29,788 nt of DNA from Mxb001 sp051007175 (GCA_051007175.1 JBPCSL010000208.1:1-29788), one strand, 5' to 3'. Counted from the first letter of the stretch, positions 1 through 7,445 are shown. Notes: generated by a model from the sequence alone, not told the origin. Made by a program: numbers and translations.

Positions 1-150
1 GAGGTCGCGGACCTGGAGGCCGCGGGCGCGCAGCGCAAGGCGGCGATCGCCGAGGTCGCCGAGCGCCGCGGAGTGCCGCGGCGGCAGGTCTATGACGCTG
101 TGGCGCGTTCCAAGCACGCGGGGCACGGCCCTCCGGCAGACCGAAAGTAG
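1..150 (+). CDS. rsmI: 16S rRNA (cytidine-2'-O)-methyltransferase RsmI, C-terminal end (5' part outside window)
   Basis: Frame 1 is open from the first base to a TAG at 148-150 and encodes the last 49 residues of a protein. The segment KAAIAEVAERRGVPRRQVYD resembles the C-terminal helix-turn-helix-like tail that follows the methyltransferase domain in actinobacterial RsmI. RsmI 2'-O-methylates C1402 of 16S rRNA in the decoding centre. The position just upstream of metG is where rsmI is commonly found in actinobacteria, which supports the call. The catalytic SAM-binding domain lies outside the window, so the assignment rests on this tail and on context. The stop codon TAG is also the first three bases of a probable -10 box for metG. 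Confidence 0.8.
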   Translation, partial: EVADLEAAGAQRKAAIAEVAERRGVPRRQVYDAVARSKHAGHGPPADRK

Positions 151-153
151 GAT
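148..153 (+). promoter_or_regulatory. Probable -10 box of metG, overlapping the rsmI stop codon
   Basis: TAGGAT lies 8 nt before the metG ATG at 162 and includes the rsmI stop TAG. It matches the TANNNT -10 form seen elsewhere in this window. Transcription would begin within a base or two of the ATG, giving a leaderless or nearly leaderless mRNA. No clear -35 is visible. This is inference from motif and spacing. Confidence 0.45.
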
Positions 154-161
154 CGCGTCCC

Positions 162-1739
162 ATGGCCGACTTCTACGTCACGACGCCGATCTACTACGTC
201 AACGACGCCCCCCATATCGGCCACGCCTACACCACGACGGCCGGCGACGTCCTCACCCGCTGGCATCGGCAGCGGGGGGAGAGCGTCTGGTACCTCACCG
301 GGGTCGACGAGCACGGCACCAAGGTCCAGCGCGCTGCCGAGGGAGGCGGGGTCAGCCCGCAGGAGTGGGTCGACCGCCTGGTCGAGCAGTCCTGGCGCCC
401 GGTCCTCGGCACGATCGACGTCGCCAACGACGACTTCATCCGGACGACCGAGCCGCGGCACAAGGAGCGGGTCCAGAGGTTCTGGGAGCAGGTCCGCGAC
501 GCGGGCTATGTCTACGAGGCGGACTACGAGGGCCCCTACTGCGTGGGCTGCGAGGAGTTCAAGCTGCCCGGCGATCTCGTGGAGGACAACGGCACCCAGC
601 TCTGCCCCGTCCATGGGCGGCCCGTGGAAATCCTCAAGGAGAAGAACTGGTTCTTCCGCCTCTCCGCGTTCACCGATGCGCTCATCGACCACTACGAGCA
701 GCACCCCGAGACCATCCGTCCCGCGAGCGCCTACAACGAGGTGATGAGCTTCCTGCGCGGAGGCCTCGTCGACATCTCGATGTCGCGGTCGAGCGTCGCC
801 TGGGGGATCGGCCTGCCGTGGGACGAGCGCCAGGTCATCTACGTGTGGTTCGACGCCCTGCTCAACTACATCACCGCCATCGGCTACGGGGCCGATCCGG
901 AGTCCGCCGAAGGGCGATTCTTCGCCGAGACCTGGCCGGCCGATGTCCAGTTGGTGGGCAAGGACATCCTGCGATTCCACGCCGTCTACTGGCCGGCGAT
1001 GCTCATGGCCGCCGGACTCGCGCTGCCGCGCTGCGTCTTCGCCCACGGGTGGCTCCTCGTCGGCGGCGAGAAGATGAGCAAGAGTCGGCTCACGGGCATC
1101 GCGCCCGAGCAGATCACGGGGCACTTCGGGGTCGATGCGTTCCGCTACTACTTCATGCGGGCCATCCACTTCGGCCAGGACGGGTCGTTCTCCTGGGAGG
1201 ACATGTCGGCCCGCTACACCTCGGAGCTCGCCAATGGACTCGGCAACCTCGCCTCCCGGGCCACGGCCATGGTGCAGCGCTACCGGGAGGGCGTCCTCCC
1301 GGCTCCCGGCCCCTCGGAGACGCCGGAGCATGAGCTGCAGGCATTGCTGACGGTGATCGCTGCCGAGGCGGATGCCGCCATGGAGGTCCTCGACTTCGCG
1401 GGAGGCATCGGCCATGTACGCCGCTTCATCGAGGCGGTCAACCTCTACGTGACCGAGCAGGAGCCGTGGGTCCTCGCCAAGGATCCGGCGAGTGCCGAGC
1501 GCCTCGACACCGTCCTCTACACGGTGTGCGAGTCGCTGCGGGCCATTGCCGTGCTCTACAACCCCGTGATGCCGGGCACCATGTCCGCTCTCTGGGAGCA
1601 GCTCGGCGCCGAGGCCAGCCTCGGCCCTATCGCCGAGCAGCGCATCGCCGACGTCGCGCGCTGGGGGACCCTGGCCCCCGGGGCCACGGTGTCGAAGGGC
1701 GCGATCCTCTTCCCGCGACTGGAGGAGACCGCCGAGTGA
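162..1739 (+). CDS. metG: Methionyl-tRNA synthetase
   Basis: A 525-residue class I aminoacyl-tRNA synthetase that charges tRNA-Met in the cytoplasm. The HIGH signature is at residues 18-21 and KMSKS at 304-308. A single zinc knuckle is visible as C127-x2-C130 and C148-x2-H151, the one-knuckle arrangement known from the Thermus-type enzyme. The WxxFDALLNYITAIGYG region of the catalytic core and a C-terminal anticodon-binding helical bundle follow. There is no C-terminal EMAP/Trbp111-like dimerisation domain; the protein ends at LFPRLEETAE, as in the shorter actinobacterial enzymes. The ATG at 162 places the catalytic core at the N-terminus (MADFYVTTPIYYVND), as expected. The last bases overlap the GTG start of tatD. 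Confidence 0.97.
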   Translation: MADFYVTTPIYYVNDAPHIGHAYTTTAGDVLTRWHRQRGESVWYLTGVDEHGTKVQRAAEGGGVSPQEWVDRLVEQSWRPVLGTIDVANDDFIRTTEPRHKERVQRFWEQVRDAGYVYEADYEGPYCVGCEEFKLPGDLVEDNGTQLCPVHGRPVEILKEKNWFFRLSAFTDALIDHYEQHPETIRPASAYNEVMSFLRGGLVDISMSRSSVAWGIGLPWDERQVIYVWFDALLNYITAIGYGADPESAEGRFFAETWPADVQLVGKDILRFHAVYWPAMLMAAGLALPRCVFAHGWLLVGGEKMSKSRLTGIAPEQITGHFGVDAFRYYFMRAIHFGQDGSFSWEDMSARYTSELANGLGNLASRATAMVQRYREGVLPAPGPSETPEHELQALLTVIAAEADAAMEVLDFAGGIGHVRRFIEAVNLYVTEQEPWVLAKDPASAERLDTVLYTVCESLRAIAVLYNPVMPGTMSALWEQLGAEASLGPIAEQRIADVARWGTLAPGATVSKGAILFPRLEETAE

Positions 1740-2581
1740 GAGAGCGTCCGGGGACCACCGACCCCTTGCCGCTGCCGGTGGTCGACACGCACTGCCACCT
1801 CGACGTGGTCGACCGCCACCTCGGCGACACGCTCGCACCCGGCGAGGCCCTGGCGCTCGCGCACGATGCGGGGATCACCCGCGTCGTGCAGGTCGGCTGC
1901 GACGTGGCGTCCTCACGCTGGGCCGCGGACTTCGCCGAGACGCGCGATGACGTCGTCGCGGCGGTGGCCCTGCACCCGAACGACGTTCCGCGCATCGTCG
2001 GCCGCGATGGCATCGCCGGCCTCGAGGCGGCGCTCGCCGAGATCGAAGCCCTCGCTGCCCGTCCGTCCGTGCGGGCGGTGGGAGAAACGGGCCTGGACTA
2101 CTACCGGACCCGCGAGCAGAGCGAGCAGGCGTTGCAGCACGAGTCCTTCCGCCGGCACATCGACATGGCCAAGCGCCTCGATCGCACGCTCGTGATCCAT
2201 GACCGCGAAGCGCACGCGGACATCCTGCGCATCCTCGAGGAGGAGGGCGCCCCCGATCGCGTGGTCTTCCACTGCTTCTCCGGCGATGCCGAGATGGCGA
2301 GGCACTGCGCCAATCGCGGATGGTTCTGCTCCTTCGCGGGCGTCGTGACCTATAAGAACGCCGAGGACCTGCGGGACGCTCTCCGTGCACTTCCTCGCTC
2401 GGCCTTCCTCGTCGAGACCGATGCGCCGTATCTCACGCCGGTGCCTCATCGGGGCGCCGTGAATGCCTCCTATCTCGTGCCGCTCACGGTGCGCACGATG
2501 GCCGCGACGCGGCAGGAGCCGCTCGACCAAGTGTGCGCGGACCTCTGGGATAACTCCCAGAGCGCTTTCGGGCCGCTGTAG
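1736..2581 (+). CDS. tatD: TatD family metal-dependent hydrolase (deoxyribonuclease)
   Basis: A 281-residue TIM-barrel hydrolase of the TatD DNase family, thought to act as a 3'-5' exonuclease in DNA processing or quality control. Metal ligands of the family are visible: DTHCHLD at 17-23, E117 in GETGLDYY, H155 in LVIHDRE, H179 in VFHCFSGD and D229 in ETDAPYL. The GTG start at 1736 overlaps the metG stop (GTGA), and the reading frame upstream of it has no family similarity, so this start is preferred. The order metG-tatD-rsmA-ispE is common in actinobacteria. A resuscitation-promoting factor gene, often found between tatD and rsmA in the group, is absent: only 4 bases separate the tatD stop from the next ATG. 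Confidence 0.93.
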   Translation: MRERPGTTDPLPLPVVDTHCHLDVVDRHLGDTLAPGEALALAHDAGITRVVQVGCDVASSRWAADFAETRDDVVAAVALHPNDVPRIVGRDGIAGLEAALAEIEALAARPSVRAVGETGLDYYRTREQSEQALQHESFRRHIDMAKRLDRTLVIHDREAHADILRILEEEGAPDRVVFHCFSGDAEMARHCANRGWFCSFAGVVTYKNAEDLRDALRALPRSAFLVETDAPYLTPVPHRGAVNASYLVPLTVRTMAATRQEPLDQVCADLWDNSQSAFGPL

Positions 2582-2585
2582 CGCC

Positions 2586-3434
2586 ATGAGCGACGGATTG
2601 CTCGGCGCTGCTGATGTCCGCGCCATCTCCGGGCGCCTCGGGGTGCGACCGAGCAAGCAGCGAGGCCAGAACTTCGTCGTCGACGCCAACACGGTGCGGC
2701 GCATCGCCCACCTCGCGGGCATTACGCCCGACGATGTCGTCCTCGAGGTCGGTCCCGGGCTCGGCAGCCTCACCCTGGCGCTGCTGGCTGAGGGCTCCCG
2801 GGTCATCGCGGTCGAGATCGACCCGACCCTGGCCGAGGCCCTGCCGGGGACCATCGCGGAATTCCGCCCGGCGGACGCGGGTCGCCTGACCGTGCTCTGC
2901 GCCGATGCGCTGCGCATCGACACCCTGCCCCTGCCTCCCACCTGCCTGGTGGCGAACCTGCCCTACAACGTCGCTGTCCCCGTGGTGCTGCACCTGCTCG
3001 CGATGTTCCCGACGATCGAGCACGGCCTCGTGATGGTGCAGTCGGAAGTGGCCGATCGCCTCGTCGCCGGTCCCGGCAGTCGCACGTACGGCGTACCGTC
3101 CGTGAAGTTCGCCTGGTACGCCGCGGCACATCGCGCCGGATCGGTCTCCCCGACGGTCTTCTGGCCCGTGCCACATGTCGATTCGGGCCTCGTCTCCTTC
3201 CGCCGCCATTCATCGCCCCCGGGGACGGCCACCCGCGAGCAGGTCTTCGCCTGCGTCGATGCCGCCTTCGCGCAGCGCCGCAAGACACTGCGCGCGGCGC
3301 TGGCGGGATGGGCAGGGTCCCGCGAGCTGGCCGAGCGGGTCCTGCTGGCGGCCGGGGTCGATCCGGGAGCGAGGGGCGAGGACCTCGGGGTCGCGGAGTT
3401 CGCGCGGATCGCGAGCGCCGCGGCCCTCACCTGA
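2586..3434 (+). CDS. rsmA: 16S rRNA (adenine1518/1519-N6)-dimethyltransferase
   Basis: A 282-residue SAM-dependent methyltransferase that dimethylates the two adjacent adenines of the 3'-terminal hairpin of 16S rRNA late in 30S assembly. The N-terminal segment KQRGQNFVVD is the family's entry motif. The SAM-binding glycine loop EVGPGLGS spans residues 54-61, the acidic VEIDP follows at 76-80, and the catalytic NLPYN is at 124-128. The C-terminal helical domain includes FAQRRKTLRAAL. The ATG at 2586 is preferred to upstream in-frame starts that would overlap tatD. The gene lies 4 bp after tatD and 23 bp before ispE, which appears to have its own promoter. Confidence 0.96.
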   Translation: MSDGLLGAADVRAISGRLGVRPSKQRGQNFVVDANTVRRIAHLAGITPDDVVLEVGPGLGSLTLALLAEGSRVIAVEIDPTLAEALPGTIAEFRPADAGRLTVLCADALRIDTLPLPPTCLVANLPYNVAVPVVLHLLAMFPTIEHGLVMVQSEVADRLVAGPGSRTYGVPSVKFAWYAAAHRAGSVSPTVFWPVPHVDSGLVSFRRHSSPPGTATREQVFACVDAAFAQRRKTLRAALAGWAGSRELAERVLLAAGVDPGARGEDLGVAEFARIASAAALT

Positions 3435-3445
3435 GCTCCCCCGTC

Positions 3446-3451
3446 TAGGGT
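3446..3451 (+). promoter_or_regulatory. Probable -10 box giving a leaderless ispE mRNA
   Basis: TAGGGT is followed by exactly 6 nt (CGGGGA) and then the ispE ATG at 3458. With standard -12 to -7 placement the first transcribed base is the A of ATG. No Shine-Dalgarno sequence fits between the box and the start, and no obvious -35 is present. Confidence 0.55.
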
Positions 3452-3457
3452 CGGGGA

Positions 3458-4381
3458 ATGGCTCGCTCGGTGACGGTGCGTGTGCCCGCGAAGGTCAATC
3501 TCGACCTTCGCGTCGGTGCGGCGCGGCCTGATGGCTATCACCCGCTCGCCACCGTCTTCCAGGCTGTCGACCTGTGCGACGAGGTCGTCGTCGCCGAGGG
3601 CTCGCCGGGGTCGGGCGTGTGCCTCGACATCGAGGGACACGGCGCGGCCGACCTGCCCCGCGATGACGGCAACATCGCGGTGCGCGCGGCCCGAGCCGCG
3701 GCGCGCGCCGCTGGCCGAGACCCCGACCTGCGCATCACGATCGCGAAGTCGATCCCGGTCGCGGGCGGTATGGCCGGTGGCAGCGCCGATGCCGCGGCGG
3801 TGCTGGTGGCGTGCGACGCGCTGTGGGACGGGGCGCTGGGGCGCGACCGCATGGACACGCTGGCGGCCGACCTCGGGTCCGATGTCCCCTTCCTGCTGCG
3901 GGGAGGCACGATGCTCGGCACGGGACGCGGCGAGAGGCTTGCGCCCGTCCTCGCGCGAGGACGACTCCACTGGGTCGTCGCGCTCAGCGAGGGACAGCTC
4001 AGCACCCCCGCGGTCTACGCGGAATTCGATCGACTCACGGCGGGTGCCGCGCTTCCCGCTCCCGGGGTGGGCGAGGCCATGCTGCAGGCCTTGCGCGCCG
4101 ACGACGCCGGGGCCGTGGGCCTGGCCCTGCACAACGACCTGCAAGCAGCCGCCCTGTCGCTCATGCCCTCACTGGCGCGGACCCTGGAGGCCGGCATCGA
4201 CCTGGGCGCCCTGGGAGGGATCGTGTCGGGCAGCGGGCCCACCTGCATCTTCCTCGCGCGATCGCATGAGCATGCCCTCGATATCGCGGTGGGGCTGACG
4301 ACCACGGGCCTCGTGCGCAGTGTCCGCTGCGCTTCCGGCCCGGTGCCCGGTGCCGGCGTCCTGACGAGGGGCCTGGCGTGA
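3458..4381 (+). CDS. ispE: 4-diphosphocytidyl-2-C-methyl-D-erythritol kinase
   Basis: A 307-residue GHMP-family kinase that phosphorylates CDP-methylerythritol in the non-mevalonate (MEP) isoprenoid pathway. Motif 1 is VPAKVNLDL with K12, followed by RPDGYHPL at 23-30. The glycine-rich ATP loop PVAGGMAGGSAD spans 100-111, and the catalytic aspartate region GSDVPF has D142. A third glycine motif, GIVSGSGPTCIF, is near the C-terminus. The start is fixed by family length and by the -10 box 6 nt upstream. The stop overlaps the GTG of the next gene as GTGA, so the two are probably translationally coupled. Its place after rsmA is the standard actinobacterial order. Confidence 0.95.
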   Translation: MARSVTVRVPAKVNLDLRVGAARPDGYHPLATVFQAVDLCDEVVVAEGSPGSGVCLDIEGHGAADLPRDDGNIAVRAARAAARAAGRDPDLRITIAKSIPVAGGMAGGSADAAAVLVACDALWDGALGRDRMDTLAADLGSDVPFLLRGGTMLGTGRGERLAPVLARGRLHWVVALSEGQLSTPAVYAEFDRLTAGAALPAPGVGEAMLQALRADDAGAVGLALHNDLQAAALSLMPSLARTLEAGIDLGALGGIVSGSGPTCIFLARSHEHALDIAVGLTTTGLVRSVRCASGPVPGAGVLTRGLA

Positions 4382-5169
4382 CGACCGTATGGTCATGCTG
4401 CGCCGTGGCCGTCGACGGCACCGTCCTCGTGGAGGTCGATGCCGATCGCGTCCATTCCACGGCGAGTGTCGGGAAGGTCTTTCTGCTGTGCGAGATCGCC
4501 GCATTGATCAGCGACGGATCTCTCGACCCGCTGCAGCCCGTCGATCGTGATCCGGCCGTGGCCGTCGCTGATTCGGGGCTGTGGCAGCACCTGGCCCAGG
4601 AGCGCCTTCCCCTGGTGGATGCCTGCGTGCTCGTCGCGGCCGTGAGCGACAACTGGGCGACCAATGCTCTGCTCGGGGTGGTCTCGCTCGACGCGGTCGG
4701 CGCGCGGGCGCGGGCGCTCGGCTGCGCGAGCAGCGGCCTGCACGATCGCGTGCGTGACGTGCGCGAGCCCGGTGATCCGGGGCGGCTCTCCAGCGGGACC
4801 GCGCGCGAGATCGCGGAGGTCGCCCGGCGCATCCATGCCGCCGCCTCGGGTCACGAGGTCGGGGGACTCAGCGTGTCCGCGGGCCGCCTCGTGGAGTCCT
4901 GGCTGCTCTCGGGGGTCGACCTGTCGCTCGTGGGCGCCCCCTTCCGGCTCGATCCCCTGGCGCATCGCGAGGGCCTCCTGCTGCTGTGGAGCAAGACCGG
5001 CAGTGATCGCGGGGTCCTCGCGGATATGGGCAGCGCATGGCGGGGCGATGAGTCCGTTTCCTATGCGGCCATGGCCACGTGGTCGGGAGAAGACGCGATG
5101 GACGTGCCGCATCAGCGCATGCATGCGCTGGGATCCGACATCCGTGCGCGACTCCTCCCCGGTGCCTGA
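4378..5169 (+). CDS. Class A beta-lactamase-fold serine hydrolase without signal peptide
   Basis: A 263-residue protein with the three class A serine beta-lactamase/PBP motifs in the right order and spacing: S30-V-G-K33 (SxxK), S90-D-N92 (SDN) and K206-T-G208 (KTG). There is no signal peptide or membrane segment; the protein starts MTTVWSCCAVAVDG, so it is probably cytoplasmic. The omega-loop is altered. If PGD (131-133) is aligned with the PGD/PND of class A enzymes, the general base Glu166 position is D123 and Asn170 is D127, and no ExxLN is present. That argues against efficient beta-lactam hydrolysis. It fits the broad beta-lactamase2 family better than a resistance enzyme. Its substrate is unknown. 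The GTG start overlaps the ispE stop, so it is likely co-expressed with ispE. It meets the convergent marR with no intervening base. Confidence 0.8.
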   Translation: MTTVWSCCAVAVDGTVLVEVDADRVHSTASVGKVFLLCEIAALISDGSLDPLQPVDRDPAVAVADSGLWQHLAQERLPLVDACVLVAAVSDNWATNALLGVVSLDAVGARARALGCASSGLHDRVRDVREPGDPGRLSSGTAREIAEVARRIHAAASGHEVGGLSVSAGRLVESWLLSGVDLSLVGAPFRLDPLAHREGLLLLWSKTGSDRGVLADMGSAWRGDESVSYAAMATWSGEDAMDVPHQRMHALGSDIRARLLPGA

Positions 5170-5670
5170 CTACTCGACGTCGTCGAACGGCAGCACGATC
5201 GTCTTGAGCGAGGCCGCAAGCTGGCGTCGATCGGCCGCGGACAGTGCGGCCAGGAGATCGCGCTCGCTCGTGAGGAGGTCGGTGAGCGCGCCGTCGACAC
5301 GCTGCCGTCCGGCATCGGTGAGGCGCACGCGCACGCTGCGCCGGTCGGCCGGGTCGGGGGAGCGCTCCACGAGCCCGGCGGACTCGAGCCGATCGAGGCG
5401 ATTCGTCGTCGTGCCGCTCGTGACCAGGGTCGCGGTGCCCAGCTGCCCGGGTGACATCTCGTAGGGCGCCCCGCTGCGGCGCAGGGTGGCGAGGACATCG
5501 AACTCGCCTGCCTCCAGCCCGTGCCGGGCGAAGGCCTCGCGGCGAGCCAGGTCGAGGTGGCGCGCGAGTCGGGTGACGCGCGAGAGGACCTCGAGCGGGC
5601 TCACATCGAGGTCGGGCCTCTCGCGGTGCCAGGCGGCGACGATCCCGTCGACGCTGTCCTGATCGGCCAT
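5170..5670 (-). CDS. MarR family transcriptional regulator
   Basis: A 166-residue winged-helix regulator. The central DNA-binding part contains FDVLATLRRSGAPYEMSPGQ, a recognition-helix region TLVTSGTTTNRLDRLESAGL and the wing DPADRRSVRVRLTDAG, which matches the MarR signature of an Asp/Arg-rich hairpin followed by LTxxG. Long helices at both ends should form the dimer interface. The ATG at 5670 is preceded on the minus strand by TAGGCT and 6 nt, predicting a leaderless mRNA. A perfect 11-bp inverted repeat at 5699-5725 lies where the -35 region would be and is the likely autoregulatory operator. The ligand and target genes are not apparent; the convergent and upstream neighbours give no clear clue. 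Confidence 0.92.
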   Translation of the reverse strand: MADQDSVDGIVAAWHRERPDLDVSPLEVLSRVTRLARHLDLARREAFARHGLEAGEFDVLATLRRSGAPYEMSPGQLGTATLVTSGTTTNRLDRLESAGLVERSPDPADRRSVRVRLTDAGRQRVDGALTDLLTSERDLLAALSAADRRQLAASLKTIVLPFDDVE

Positions 5671-5676
5671 GGGCCC

Positions 5677-5682
5677 AGCCTA
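5677..5682 (-). promoter_or_regulatory. Probable -10 box giving a leaderless marR mRNA
   Basis: Read on the minus strand, TAGGCT is followed by GGGCCC (6 nt) and the marR ATG. The spacing places the transcription start at the A of ATG. Confidence 0.55.
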
Positions 5683-5698
5683 GGAGTTCTCTCGACGC

Positions 5699-5725
5699 CG
5701 AGAATCTTGTCCGCCAAGATTCTCG
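5699..5725. promoter_or_regulatory. 11-bp perfect inverted repeat, probable MarR operator
   Basis: CGAGAATCTTG, a 5-nt spacer TCCGC, then CAAGATTCTCG: both arms are perfectly complementary. The core ATCTTG-N5-CAAGAT resembles palindromes recognised by many MarR proteins. It begins 16 bp upstream of the marR -10 box, so it covers the expected -35 region. It also lies 8 bp past the tetR stop codon, so a role as tetR terminator is possible. Against that, no run of T follows on the minus strand. Confidence 0.6.
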
Positions 5726-5733
5726 AGGTCGCC

Positions 5734-6336
5734 CTAATCGGCGCTGACGGGGCGCGGCTTGGGATCGAGGTGGGAGAGCCCGTTCCAGGCGAGGTTCACC
5801 AGGTGGGCGACGACCTCTTCCTTGCGCGGCTTGCGCACATCGAGCCACCACTGCCCCGTGAGCGCGGTCATGCCGACCAACATCTGCGAGTACATCGGTG
5901 CCAGCCTCGTCGGCAGTCCGTGGGCCTTGAACTGCTCGGCCAGCAGGTGCTCCACCTGGCCGGCGACGTCGACGATGAGGCTGGCGAAGGAGCCGGTCTG
6001 CTGGGAGACGGGGGAGTCGCGCACGAGGATGCGGAAGCCCTCAGGCTGCGTCTCGATGTAGTCGAACAGCGCGAGCCCGGCCTGCTCCAGGAGGAGCCGG
6101 GGATGTGACCCCTGCAGGGCGCTGCTCACCATGGTGAGCAGGCGGTTCATCTCGCGGTCGACGACGACGGCGTACAGCCCCTCCTTGCCGCCGAAGTGCT
6201 CGTAGACCACGGGCTTGGAGACTTCGGCCTTGGCGGCGATCTCCTCGACGCTTACCGCCTCAAAGCCCTTCTCGGCGAAGAGCGTGCGACCGACGTCGAT
6301 GAGCTGCTCGCGCCGCTCGCGCCCGGACATGCGCAT
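5734..6336 (-). CDS. TetR family transcriptional regulator
   Basis: A 200-residue regulator. The N-terminal TetR DNA-binding domain is clear: RREQLIDVGRTLFAEKGFEA leads into the helix-turn-helix SVEEIAAKAEVSKPVVYEHF (about residues 29-48), then GGKEGLY. The remaining helical ligand-binding and dimer domain is less conserved, as usual. The ATG at 6336 begins 7 bp after the desaturase stop codon; an alternative ATG two codons further in (6330) cannot be excluded. Because it is downstream of the acyl-CoA desaturase in the same direction, it probably senses an acyl-CoA or fatty acid and represses this operon through the repeats at 7343-7377. That role is inferred from context only. Confidence 0.9.
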   Translation of the reverse strand: MRMSGRERREQLIDVGRTLFAEKGFEAVSVEEIAAKAEVSKPVVYEHFGGKEGLYAVVVDREMNRLLTMVSSALQGSHPRLLLEQAGLALFDYIETQPEGFRILVRDSPVSQQTGSFASLIVDVAGQVEHLLAEQFKAHGLPTRLAPMYSQMLVGMTALTGQWWLDVRKPRKEEVVAHLVNLAWNGLSHLDPKPRPVSAD

Positions 6337-6343
6337 CGCGTGC

Positions 6344-7324
6344 CTAGGCGTTCGCCTCGTGTGGCTCGCTCCAGCCGCGGATCCTCCGCCGCATGGCGGG
6401 GTCCTTGAGCTTGGCGGCCAGGCGGGCCGGATTGGGCCAGCGCACGTCGCGCGCCATGCCGAGGCGTTCCATGACGCGGATGGTGGCGGCGCTGATGTCG
6501 ATCTGGCCTCGGAGTACGCCGTGCCGCGCGGCGGTGGGCTCGGCGTGGTGCAGGTTGTGCCAGGACTCGCCGAGCGAGGGGATGGCCAGCCAGGCGTTGT
6601 TGGTCGACCGGTCCCGAGAGGCAAAGGGCCGCGATCCGAAGACATGGCAGATGGAGTTGATCGACCACGTGATGTGGTGCACGAGGGCGATGCGCACGAA
6701 GCCAGCCCAGAAGAGCGCGGTGAGCGCCCCCTGCCAGGACCACGTGAGGAGTCCGCCGAGGATGGCGGGAAGCACGATGGTCACCAGGACGAACCAGGGG
6801 AATCGGCGCGACATCCAGCGGATGTCGGGGTTGGACCGCATGTCGGGGGCGTAGCGATCGATCGAGCTCTGCTCGCCGTCGAAGAGCCAGCCGACGTGTG
6901 CGAAGACCAGGCCCTTGGCCACCGCGCGCTTGGTAGTGCCGTAACGCCAGGGGCTGTGCGGGTCCCCCTCCTCATCGCTGCGCGCATGGTGCTTGCGGTG
7001 ATCGGCGACCCATTGCTCGATGGAGCCCTGCACGGCCATGGAGCCGGCGATGCCGAGGACGAGGGTCACCCAGCGCGGCGCCTTGAACGATCCGTGCGTG
7101 AAGTGGCGGTGGTAGCCGATCGTGATTCCTGCGGCCGCGATGAGGTAGAAGGCCACCGCGAGGATGACGTCGGTCCAGCCCAGCCAGCCGCCCCAGGCGA
7201 CGGGGATGGCGAGGACGACGCAGAGCAGGGGCACGAACACGAAGATGCCGATCGCCGTGCGCATCCCGCGCGCCATCGGCTCGGTGGTGGACTTCGGCGC
7301 GGAATGCTCGGGCGCGACGGTCAC
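6344..7324 (-). CDS. Acyl-CoA desaturase (membrane fatty-acid delta-9 desaturase type)
   Basis: A 326-residue membrane di-iron desaturase that introduces a double bond into long-chain acyl-CoA or acyl lipids and so adjusts membrane fluidity. The three histidine boxes are present: HRHFTH at 72-77, HRKHH at 109-113 and HNLHH at 256-260. Hydrophobic segments at about 22-45, 50-70, 175-195 and 200-220 fit the usual four-helix topology. FADS-type landmarks such as ITIGYHRHFTHGSF and LGESWHNLHHAEP are intact. The GTG start at 7324 is preceded by a strong ribosome site, AGGAGG, 4 nt upstream. It is the first gene of a two-gene operon with tetR. An electron donor (ferredoxin reductase) is not encoded nearby. 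Confidence 0.95.
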   Translation of the reverse strand: MTVAPEHSAPKSTTEPMARGMRTAIGIFVFVPLLCVVLAIPVAWGGWLGWTDVILAVAFYLIAAAGITIGYHRHFTHGSFKAPRWVTLVLGIAGSMAVQGSIEQWVADHRKHHARSDEEGDPHSPWRYGTTKRAVAKGLVFAHVGWLFDGEQSSIDRYAPDMRSNPDIRWMSRRFPWFVLVTIVLPAILGGLLTWSWQGALTALFWAGFVRIALVHHITWSINSICHVFGSRPFASRDRSTNNAWLAIPSLGESWHNLHHAEPTAARHGVLRGQIDISAATIRVMERLGMARDVRWPNPARLAAKLKDPAMRRRIRGWSEPHEANA

Positions 7325-7342
7325 GGTTCCTCCTCGGCAGTA

Positions 7343-7348
7343 AACCTA
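7343..7348 (-). promoter_or_regulatory. Probable -10 box of the desaturase-tetR operon
   Basis: TAGGTT on the minus strand (complement of AACCTA) lies 18 nt before the GTG start, leaving a leader of about 12 nt with an AGGAGG ribosome site. It coincides with the start-proximal copy of the repeat described at 7343-7377. No good -35 is seen. Confidence 0.45.
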
Positions 7349-7377
7349 CGCTACCGTAACCTACGGGTCCGTAACCT
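7343..7377 (-). repeat. Three AGGTT repeats at 15-bp spacing in the desaturase promoter
   Basis: On the plus strand AACCT occurs at 7343, 7358 and 7373, an exact 15-bp period. The first two copies share AACCTACG (7343-7350, 7358-7365) and the last two share CCGTAACCT (7354-7362, 7369-7377). The middle copy forms a small palindrome, CCGTA-ACC-TACGG (7354-7366). The array covers the likely -10 to -40 region, as expected of a repressor site, most simply for the TetR protein encoded in the same operon. Confidence 0.6.
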
Positions 7378-7445
7378 GTCGAGGAGTCCCGTGAAGCCCG
7401 TGCCTGGCACACTCGAGGGCGCTGGAGGGCGCAAGCCACCGGCGT

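Noticed and set aside
4378..5169. Antibiotic-resistance beta-lactamase
   Set aside because: Motifs fit the fold, but the lack of a signal peptide and the changed omega-loop argue against a resistance role.
7381..7445. Promoter for tRNA-Gln
   Set aside because: A promoter must lie somewhere upstream, but I find no -35/-10 pair with acceptable spacing in this stretch.
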